This document shows positions 59,501 through 64,000 of a stretch of 64,000 bases of DNA, one piece after another. A program made the translations under genes and the position numbers. The stretch spans positions 248,001 to 312,000 of the forward strand of contig NZ_JAEMNV010000002.1 in assembly GCF_016482825.1 (NCBI RefSeq), written 5' to 3'. This stretch comes from Antrihabitans stalagmiti. Lineage in GTDB: Bacteria; Actinomycetota; Actinomycetes; Mycobacteriales; Mycobacteriaceae. The notes under the pieces were generated by a model. That model searched no databases and was not told the origin of the DNA. It saw nothing but the letters and a program-made list of their open reading frames with translations. Every line of letters starts with the position of its first letter. Within the stretch, counting starts at the first letter, position 1.

Positions 59501-61874
59501 TCGCCAGGTCGAGGTCGGCCGCAACGGTGGAAATCATCGGGATCGATGGTGTTGTGTAGGAGATGCTTTCGGCAACCTGTGCGAACTCGGCCAACATCGG
59601 CTCGACAAGCGCGGAATGGAACGCGTGCGACACCGGCAGGCGGCTGCACCGGTAGCCGCTCTGCTCGAGCACATCGACCAGAGCGGCGACGGGATCGGCA
59701 GCGCCGGAAACCACTACCGATGTGGGTCCGTTGACTGCGGCAATTTCGGTACCCGCGACAAGCGCCGACCTGACCTGCGCCTCGGATGCCTGCACGGCGA
59801 CCATCGCGCCGCCGCCGGGGAGCGCCGCCATCAATTTCCCACGTGCTGCCACGAGGCGGGCGGCGTCAGCGAGGGACAACACGCCGGCGACGTGAGCGGC
59901 GGCAATTTCTCCGATCGAATGTCCGGCGACGAATTCCGGTGTTATACCCCAGGATTCGACAAGCCGGTACGAGGCGACACCGATCGCGAACAGTGCGGCC
60001 TGTGCAAAGTCGGTGCGGTCGAGCAACTCCCGGTCACGTCCCCATACGACGTCCCGCAGCGGTTGGGCGGACTCCAGGTCGAGAACGGCTGCCGCCGCAT
60101 CGAATGCCGCTGCGAAAACCGGGAACTCGGTGTACAGGTCCTGACCCATTCCGACGAACTGCGCACCCTGGCCGGGAAAGACGAATGCGGTTCGCCCGGC
60201 GATCGCGCTGCCACCGATCACAGTCGGCGAGGTGCGGCGCGCCGCGATCGCGTCCAGTCCGGCGAGCAGATCCGTGCGGTCGGTAGCCACCACAACCGCA
60301 CTGCACCCGTGGCTCGACCGATTTGCGAGCGACCAGGCGACGTCCAGTGTGGAAAGGTCGTTCCTGGTGTGCAGCCACCGCGCCAGACGAGCCGCCTGAC
60401 GTACCAGACCGTCGTCGTCACGAGCCGTAAGCACCCACGGCACAACCGGATTCCCGGGCTCGACGCCCTGGACAGACGGCTGCGGTGTCGGCGCGGCTTC
60501 GAGAACGAGATGCGCATTGGTTCCGCTGATGCCGAACGACGAGACTGCCGCACGCCGTGGCCGATCGCCGACCTCCCACGGTCGGGCCGAGTCGAGGAGG
60601 TCGAGTGTGCCTGCCGTCCAGTCGATCTGGTGACTCGGCTCGTCGATGTGCAGCGACCTCGGCACCACACCATGCTCCATGGCGACAATCATTTTGATCA
60701 CTCCGGCGACGCCTGCCGCGGCCTGTGTGTGGCCGATGTTCGATTTGAGTGATCCGAGCAGCACCGGTCGGTCGGTTTCGCGTTGCCCGTACGTGGCGAG
60801 CAGCGCGTGGGCCTCGATCGGATCGCCGAGTGGTGTACCGGTGCCGTGCGCCTCGACGACGTCGATGTCGTCGACCCCCAACCCGGCCGCGTCCAGCGCG
60901 GCTCGAATCACCCGCTGCTGCGACAGTCCGTTCGGAGCGGTGAGTCCGTTGCTCGCGCCGTCGTGGTTGATCGCACTTCCGCGAACGACTGCCAAGATGT
61001 TGCGTCCGTTGCGCTGCGCATCCGACAACCGTTCGAGCAGGAGGACGCCGACCCCTTCGGACCAGCCGACACCGTCCGCCGCGTCGGAGAAAGACTTGCA
61101 GCGCCCGTCTGCTGCGAGTCCGCGCTGGCGCGAGAAGTACTGAAACATTCCCGGTGTCGCCATGATCGTCACACCGCCGGCGAGCGCGAGGTCGCACTCA
61201 CGTGACCGCAAGGACTGGGCGGCCTCGTGCAGCGCCACGAGCGACGACGAGCACGCCGTGTCGATGGAGAGCGCCGGACCGTGCAGGCCGAGGTGATAGG
61301 CGATGCGGCCGGATACGACGCTGATCGTGTTTCCCGTCAGCGAATGGCCCTCGATTTGGGCCCAGCCTTCGGTGTTGAGCAGTCGCGCTCCGTAATCGTT
61401 TGCACTCGCGCCGGCGAAGACACCGGTTCGGCTGCCGCGCAACGACCTCGGATCGATGTCCGCGTGTTCGACGGCCTCCCAGGAGGTCTCGAGCAGGAGC
61501 CGCTGCTGCGGGTCCATGGCCATTGCCTCACGGGGCGAGATGCCGAAGAACTCGGCGTCGAATTCGGTAGCCCCGTCGAGAAACCCACCCTCGCGGACGT
61601 ACGTGCGTCCTGCCGCGTCGGGGTCGGAATCGAAAAGCGCGTCGGTATCCCAATCCCGATCGCGAGCGAACGCACCGATGGCATCACGTTCGTCCGCAAC
61701 CAGCTCCCACAGCTCGTCCGGCGTCGTCACACCACCTGGCAAGCGGCAGGCCATCCCGATCACCGCGATCGGCTCCGTGCGCTCGGCACGCAGCCGACCG
61801 ACCTCGCTGCGCGCCTCGCGAGCCTCACCAAGCGTCCGCTTCAGGTATTCCCTGAGCTTGTCCTCGTTAGACAT
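50535..61874 (-). CDS. PKS A: two modules, KS-AT-DH*-KR-ACP and KS-AT-DH-ER-KR-ACP
   Basis: Bimodular type I PKS of 3779 residues. N-terminal docking helix LREYLKR. Module 1: KS Cys208, AT Ser653 with HAFH near 750 (malonyl), DH with His950 but [10 protein letters not shown] where HxxxGxxxxP is expected, HPALLD near 1114, KR near 1375 with VED and Tyr near 1516, ACP Ser1682. Module 2: KS Cys1897, AT Ser2321 with HAFH near 2415 (malonyl), DH with [10 protein letters not shown] near 2612 and HPALLD near 2768, ER with [10 protein letters not shown] near 3175, KR near 3355 with LDD and Tyr near 3498, ACP Ser3660, then an [12 protein letters not shown] docking tail. Module 1 may leave a hydroxyl because its DH motif is degenerate; module 2 should give a saturated unit. 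An ATG 29 codons upstream is in frame, but the one used here puts the docking helix at the usual distance from the protein start. Neither has a clear ribosome site. Confidence 0.95.
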   Translation of the reverse strand: MSNEDKLREYLKRTLGEAREARSEVGRLRAERTEPIAVIGMACRLPGGVTTPDELWELVADERDAIGAFARDRDWDTDALFDSDPDAAGRTYVREGGFLDGATEFDAEFFGISPREAMAMDPQQRLLLETSWEAVEHADIDPRSLRGSRTGVFAGASANDYGARLLNTEGWAQIEGHSLTGNTISVVSGRIAYHLGLHGPALSIDTACSSSLVALHEAAQSLRSRECDLALAGGVTIMATPGMFQYFSRQRGLAADGRCKSFSDAADGVGWSEGVGVLLLERLSDAQRNGRNILAVVRGSAINHDGASNGLTAPNGLSQQRVIRAALDAAGLGVDDIDVVEAHGTGTPLGDPIEAHALLATYGQRETDRPVLLGSLKSNIGHTQAAAGVAGVIKMIVAMEHGVVPRSLHIDEPSHQIDWTAGTLDLLDSARPWEVGDRPRRAAVSSFGISGTNAHLVLEAAPTPQPSVQGVEPGNPVVPWVLTARDDDGLVRQAARLARWLHTRNDLSTLDVAWSLANRSSHGCSAVVVATDRTDLLAGLDAIAARRTSPTVIGGSAIAGRTAFVFPGQGAQFVGMGQDLYTEFPVFAAAFDAAAAVLDLESAQPLRDVVWGRDRELLDRTDFAQAALFAIGVASYRLVESWGITPEFVAGHSIGEIAAAHVAGVLSLADAARLVAARGKLMAALPGGGAMVAVQASEAQVRSALVAGTEIAAVNGPTSVVVSGAADPVAALVDVLEQSGYRCSRLPVSHAFHSALVEPMLAEFAQVAESISYTTPSIPMISTVAADLDLATAEYWVRQVREPVGFADAIRSLDEAGVVRFVVLGPDGGLTNLLHESISIDDVCAVPLLRKDRGGVVSTITAAATLACSGIAVTLRAMLGGKGATYVPLPPYAFAPVRYWASAGAAAVDAAGLRATGHPLVNAIVANPDSGGVVVTGVLSPMAQPWLADHRIGNSIVVAGTVFVELAVRAGDEVGCRSIRELSITAPMRLSADGAAVVHVIVGGADESGTRTVSIYARDETVSAGSSVDEWTLHASGKLSPAIDTPAVDLAAWPPLGSDAVELGDLYGRLATSGYHYGSAFRGLTALWRRGDELFVEAALPDSTDASGFGLHPALLDSILHAQLAMRSADGVLLPFVWEGVTLQASGATAVRARITVTAPDTMALVVVDSQGRPVLSVAEVTARAIAVDDNESDTSSLLRVEWQPVHCPPASVSYAEWSAVVDSAVAVVPADVVVDVRSAHARTDVVANVHTMSQTVVAVLQQFLQDARFDASTLTVLTRGGVTVHENDTVDLGAGAVWGLVRSIQVEEPDRVRLVDIDGVHVDVAEILSATSASTEPQLALRGAQVFVPRLVRGAAPTLTPPPELSAGTVLITGGTGGLGAILARHLVRRYGVRHLLLVSRRGASTPGAEQLRAELVEQGADVRVVACDVADLGAVRELVASIDAEVPLVGVVHAAGVVEDGVLCTLDPDRLRRVLRPKVDGAWYLHTATVDHDLSMFVLFSSAAGVVGSPAQANYAAANAFLDALARERHAAGSVATSIAWGPWRADGGMTAVLSDTDTARLGRAGLTPLPTEDALTLFDEAIRSLRPDVVAATVDSRTLRARAGLGTPMWGVIAPKPRPSAHTVGRSHTFVDRMANIAPQEQLSVVLDTVRAEIAVALGHTAPDAIDPDRNFQDLGFDSLLALEVRNRLKAATGLPLPATAVFDYPTPTALAAYLVEQSSGASRVSAQPARIAESAEPIAIVGVGCRYPGGVGSRDDLWQLVSDGLDVIGEFPDDRGWDDNLYDPDPDAEGKSYTNSGGFLYDAGDFDAAFFGISPREALATNPQQRILLEVAWEALEDAGIDPVSLRGTDTGVFAGVMYHDYGSHTPGGSLVTGRVAYSLGLLGPAVSVDTACSSSLVAMHQASAALRSGECSLALAGGVTVMGTPTVFVDFSRQRGLAPDGRCKSFSDSADGVGWGEGAGLVVLERLSDARLKGHRVLGVVRGSAVNQDGASNGLTAPNGPSQERVIRSALASAGLVSADVDVVEGHGTGTALGDPIEAQALLATYGQNRENGPVWLGSVKSNMGHTQAAAGVAGVIKVVEAMRRGVMPASLFGGVPSSHVDWSVGAVRLLSEARVWESKGRPRRAGVSSFGISGTNAHVIVEEAPSVEGVALSDGGVGKSISLPVVPWVVSGRSADAVVAQSLRLRRWLDVHPDVSAVDVGVSLAGRAQLPWRVAVVDPAGLEAVVPVKVVAGKTVFVFSGQGAQSSGMGRELFEAFPVFAEAITQVCDPGWLFDSGTDLDRTDNTQLALFAVEVALCRLLESWGVIPDVVVGHSIGEIAAAHVAGVLDLADAVRLVTARGALMAALPAGGAMLAVEIAEADIADLPVGVSIAGINSRSSVTVSGPVAAIEELEARWSGRRTKRLTVSHAFHSELMDPMVAEFAAVAQQLTWHLPRVALVSNVTGQLESELFTDPGYWVRQVREPVRFADGISAAKVAGGSRFVEVGPDAQLSAVIGADAVVATQRRGRPQVQMLVRAVADAHCHGVAVDWVQFFAGQGAQRVDLPSYAFQRQRYWLHADSPAESSSLGQTRVDHPVLRTMVGVPGGDLVFTGRMSIGSLPWLADHTVLGSVLVPAAALAELVIRAGSEVECGHIEELMLREPLVLPDSGGVAVQVAMRDSAVSVYSRGDQPDAEWVLHAEAVVSAADPSGVQVYSGPWPPERATELDVAERYARLAEAGYGYGPTFIGVQRLWRDADVLFADVALPDAVTNDAADNAAFGIHPALLDALVHAGVLGSFEPGTDNAVLVPFVWQGVSLLATGARRLRARIVVSGGAAGSFEAFDDAGRAVVSVDRIAARPLPVNWQPRAAVRNSLVLHEVQWTELQKPARSGVAGRLLSVAEAIALVTGADPAPDVIVVECVAAVDDSSPSEPSSVPGVHGGLDHTLALVQAFLGDRRYADSHLVAITRGLSGGAVRGLLRSAQAEEPGRITLVDIEGAATDVDFAHLPMLGEPELALRDGAVSAPRVAPVDPHTLPAADWKLAVVNPGVLDGVGIVEASDRQPTLGEGMLRIAVRAMGVNFRDVLVCLGVVSADAVGVVSDVAGVVVEVGPDVREFAVGDRVMGLAPGGGSTVVTNQQLVTRIPAGWSFGEAAGVPTVYLTAWLALSDIADIRAGQRLLVHAAAGGVGMAAVALARLWGVEVYATASRGKWSTVRGLGVAPDRIADSRTLEFEKFFSAATDDAGMDVVLDSLAGEFVDAGLRLLPRGGWFIEMGKTDIRDPAQVASVHDGVRYRAVDLTKVDSDHIGRLLGELSTLFESGRLAPLPISAWDVRNAPDAFRYFGQARHVGKIVLTVPQPLDPNGTVLITGGTGGLGAVLARHLVVEHGVRHLVLASRRGLSAPGAELLLASLTDLGAQVRIAECDVADRAACRDLVEQLPKEHPLTGIVHTAGVLDDGVLAALNPKRLRAVLAPKVDAAWHLHELTRDHDLAWFVMFSSVAGVFGSPGQANYAAANGFLDELAVHRRALGLPAVAIDWGLWAADAGMGATLGTANTARIGRGGLRPLVTDVGVRLFDDAVAQPGAVVIAADFDLAALRAAAHRPPILHDLVGGRRTVDPAPIATAALDLGGLSAEQQAKRLLDTVRAQIAIVLGHRRGEQVDPEANFRDLGFDSLTAVELRNRLNTVTGLQLSATTVFDHPTPLAIATYLQQQVLGDAADGVLGELDRLERALTQLEPGGAVLTQVSDRLEALVRTVRDIGARREQTPVDSGDLESASADELLDMIQREFGKS
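54190..56065 (-). repeat. KS-AT cassette copy in PKS A module 2
   Basis: Near-identical over about 1.85 kb to the copies in PKS E and PKS G, with the same AT-side boundary (RQRYWL) and a KS-side boundary matching that of PKS G. G-ending codons are frequent, unlike the surrounding DH, ER and KR coding sequence. Confidence 0.8.
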
Positions 61875-62267
61875 GCCGTCATTCGCCGTTCGTCGGAACG
61901 TGTCGACATGACTCGGGTCCGCAGCTTGCGTCACGACGCGACCGAGTCGTACGTCCCACATCAGGCAGGGTGATCGACCTCCATCGTCCGGGCTGCAATT
62001 GCGCGTCGACGACGATCGCCGACCAACCCGGAAGCGTTGCTTGCCGTGCTGTCGCCCGCAGACGTCGCCCCCAATCGGATCATATCCACACAGATGGCTA
62101 TCCGTGCCAGGACGGTGAAACCGGAGCGATCCGATACCCGACCAGCCGGCCGCAGTATCACGAAAATGATTGCAGCAAGCGCCTTTTCACTAGACAGCCG
62201 ACACTGATTCGGGCCGGCGAGACTTTCGGATTGGTTCGACCGTACCGCTACTGCAGGCCGTTCAAGA
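61875..62267 (-). other. Intergenic region upstream of the PKS genes
   Basis: Gap of 393 bases between the permease stop and PKS A. No convincing gene is seen in it. A minus-strand frame of about 105 codons crosses the gap and the permease end, but it lacks a ribosome site, recognisable motifs and PKS- or permease-like codon use. The stretch around 62150-62210 is richer in A and T than its surroundings and is the best place to look for a promoter of the PKS operon. No confident -35/-10 pair or terminator hairpin could be assigned by eye. Confidence 0.4.
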
Positions 62268-64000
62268 TCAGTCGACACTCACCGCGTCGATGACGTTCAG
62301 CCGAGCCGCATGTAGACCAGGCGGAATTGCACCGAGGAGACTCAACAGCAACGCGGCGAGGCCGAACACCACGGTCGGCGGCGTCAGCTGGAACGCGATG
62401 TCCAATCCGAGCACATGCGAAAACGCAATGGTGTTCACGTACTGGTTGAGCACACCGACGACAAGCCCACAAAGTCCACCGACAATCCCGATCGCCGCTG
62501 CCTCCACGAGGACCGTACGCATCGTGAACCTGCGCGAAGACCCCATCGCACGCAGTACACCAAGCTCGCGACGTCGTTCCAGCACCGACAACATCATCGT
62601 GTTCACCAGGGCAACGGCTGCGACGAACACCACGATCCACGTGATCGCGCTGATCAGAACCGTGGCCTGCTGCAGGCTGGCGGTCATTCCGTCGAGCACT
62701 TCTCGTCCCGAATACACGTTGACCGACGACGGCACTACGCCCTCGATCGCCGCCTGCACCGCGGCGCGATCTGCCCCCGAATCGACCGTCACCTCGAGCA
62801 GCGTCGAACCGGGTCGATCGAACCACTGCTGCATCAGCGGCAAACTCATCCCGACGAAACCGGTGAGGGCCGAGAAGTACGGAAATACCTCCAGCACCTG
62901 GACGTTTTCGAACCCGTTCGGCGTCGGCACCGTCAGAGTGCTACCCGCCTCGACGTCGAGCACCCGAGCGATGTCACGCGAGACGACCACACCTTCGCCC
63001 GCCAGCACTTTCACACGTGACGGCTCGCTGATCGCCTCGTACAGGGGGTGCTGCGTACCCGACGCAAGTCCCTGCACGACCACTTTCGATCCACCGATGG
63101 AGGCATACGCCAACTGGCCTGGCACCACGGCGGCCACGCCAGGCAGTGCCCCGATCGTCTGCTCGATATCGCGCGGCAGCAGCGGACCGGTGGGAAAAAC
63201 CTGACTCGACGTCGGTTGCACCCAGATGTCCACGGCTGCGGCGGGGCTGAACGCGGCCGCCGCCGAGTCGACGCCGTTCGTGTTCGAGCCGGTGATCGAC
63301 ACCATCATGGACACGGCGATGAGGACCGAGATCACGGTCACCCAGATCCGCCGCGGCGCGCGCGCGATCGTTGCCGCCGCGACCGCACCCGGCGTTCCGA
63401 ACAGCCGCGCCACCGCGGCTGTTGCCGCGACCAATTCGTGAAAGAAGGCGAAACAGACAAATACAGCGCCGTTGAGAAACATGGCCACCGACACGATCGA
63501 CCACAAGCCGAGGTCGATCCACGCCGCAGCGATCGACAGCACGATCGCAGCCGCACCCAATACTCCCGCGACAAGGCGCAACGGCAGGCCGACCTTGTCT
63601 GCGGACGAGACACCGACGGGTGCCAGGGCCTCGATCGGGGCCACCTTGTACACCGCTCGCGCCGCGACGGCCGCGGCACCGACGCCCGAAACAACACACG
63701 CTGCGACGACGACCGGGACTGTGAACCAGGGCAGCGAGTAGGCGATGTCCATCTGCAGCGACTGCATGAACGTCGCGGGTAGCAATCCGATCGTCCAGCG
63801 GCCCATCAACATTCCGATGCCGACGCCGATCACGGCACCGATCGCGCTGAGGATCGCGGCCTCTGCGAGCAGGTCACGGAAGATCGCCCGCTTGTTTCCG
63901 CCGATCGCCCGGACTATGGAGATCACGTTGCGGCGCTGGTTGATTGCCATGCTCATGGCGTTGTAGATCAGGAAGCCCGCGACGACGAGACCCAACGCCG
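62268..64000 (-). CDS. ABC-transporter permease, FtsX/MacB type (N-terminus outside the window)
   Basis: Membrane component of an ABC transporter. The frame stays open to the window edge, so the true start is missing; the first possible start inside is a TTG at 63995. Visible are the end of one FtsX-like core domain (NQRRNVISIVRAIGGNKRAI followed by hydrophobic helices), a central set of helices, a large extracytoplasmic part of about 200 residues (roughly 235-440 of the visible protein), and a second FtsX-like core (ERRRELGVLRAMGSSRR followed by two helices) ending in NVIDAVSVD. This two-core layout, about 850 residues in full, is typical of actinobacterial exporters of the MacB/LolE/DevC group, which work with a separate ATPase. 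It is transcribed in the same direction as the PKS genes but 393 bases away. Export of the polyketide is possible; a cell-envelope role is equally possible. Confidence 0.85.
   Translation of the reverse strand, partial: ALGLVVAGFLIYNAMSMAINQRRNVISIVRAIGGNKRAIFRDLLAEAAILSAIGAVIGVGIGMLMGRWTIGLLPATFMQSLQMDIAYSLPWFTVPVVVAACVVSGVGAAAVAARAVYKVAPIEALAPVGVSSADKVGLPLRLVAGVLGAAAIVLSIAAAWIDLGLWSIVSVAMFLNGAVFVCFAFFHELVAATAAVARLFGTPGAVAAATIARAPRRIWVTVISVLIAVSMMVSITGSNTNGVDSAAAAFSPAAAVDIWVQPTSSQVFPTGPLLPRDIEQTIGALPGVAAVVPGQLAYASIGGSKVVVQGLASGTQHPLYEAISEPSRVKVLAGEGVVVSRDIARVLDVEAGSTLTVPTPNGFENVQVLEVFPYFSALTGFVGMSLPLMQQWFDRPGSTLLEVTVDSGADRAAVQAAIEGVVPSSVNVYSGREVLDGMTASLQQATVLISAITWIVVFVAAVALVNTMMLSVLERRRELGVLRAMGSSRRFTMRTVLVEAAAIGIVGGLCGLVVGVLNQYVNTIAFSHVLGLDIAFQLTPPTVVFGLAALLLSLLGAIPPGLHAARLNVIDAVSVD

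Noticed and set aside
61872-61961. Upstream ATG giving PKS A 29 extra residues
   Set aside because: The extra residues (starting MWDVRLGRV) do not resemble docking sequences, and the chosen ATG places the LREYLKR helix where it lies in the other PKS proteins. Confidence is moderate because neither start has a clear ribosome site.
61961-62278. Small minus-strand open frame between the permease and PKS A
   Set aside because: It overlaps the permease end, has no ribosome site or recognisable motif, and its amino acid make-up does not suggest a real protein.

Overview
The window is high-G+C actinomycete DNA filled almost entirely by one minus-strand modular type I polyketide synthase (PKS) cluster. 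The codon bias and the large modular PKS fit an actinomycete. A mycolic-acid-type genus such as Nocardia or Rhodococcus is plausible, but the sequence alone does not prove it. Both cluster ends are cut: the left-edge PKS gene runs out of the window without a stop, and the right edge truncates an ABC-transporter permease. No RNA gene, insertion sequence or CRISPR array was seen.

In transcription order (right to left) the layout is: FtsX/MacB-type permease (cut at 64000); a gap of about 390 bases; PKS A (two modules); PKS B to G (one module each); PKS H (one module); a crotonyl-CoA carboxylase/reductase (CCR) with a one-base frameshift; a type II thioesterase; and PKS I, which holds the loading module, extension module 1 and the KS-AT of module 2. 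Letters A to I are labels used only here. Genes overlap by 1-4 bases or are separated by short gaps, so a single long transcript is likely.

Reading the domains: PKS I starts with a KS whose active-site Cys is Gln (KSQ), followed by a methylmalonyl-type AT (YASH motif) and an ACP. This predicts a propionate starter made by decarboxylation of methylmalonyl-ACP. Every other AT carries the malonyl signature HAFH (HSFH in B), except that of PKS H. Modules C, D, E, F and G each carry DH and KR, which predicts five consecutive double bonds (a pentaene). A module 2 and B also carry ER, which predicts saturated units. A module 1 has a degenerate DH. PKS H has an unusual AT (GHSQG plus GAGH) that fits ethyl- or alkylmalonyl-CoA, a dead KR, and no C-terminal docking tail or thioesterase domain. 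The adjacent CCR is the expected source of that alkylmalonyl extender.

Two kinds of terminal docking sequence recur on the PKS proteins. Matching them gives the order A-B-C-D-E-F-G-H with every junction consistent. The loading gene is transcribed last, so at least one more C-terminus (PKS I or a gene to the left) must feed PKS A. Predicted product, by inference: a propionate-started, mostly unbranched chain with two saturated units, then a pentaene, then a beta-keto, alpha-alkyl terminus. The release mechanism is not visible.

KS-AT cassettes in five modules are near-identical in DNA and share a codon bias unlike their surroundings, which suggests recent duplication or gene conversion.
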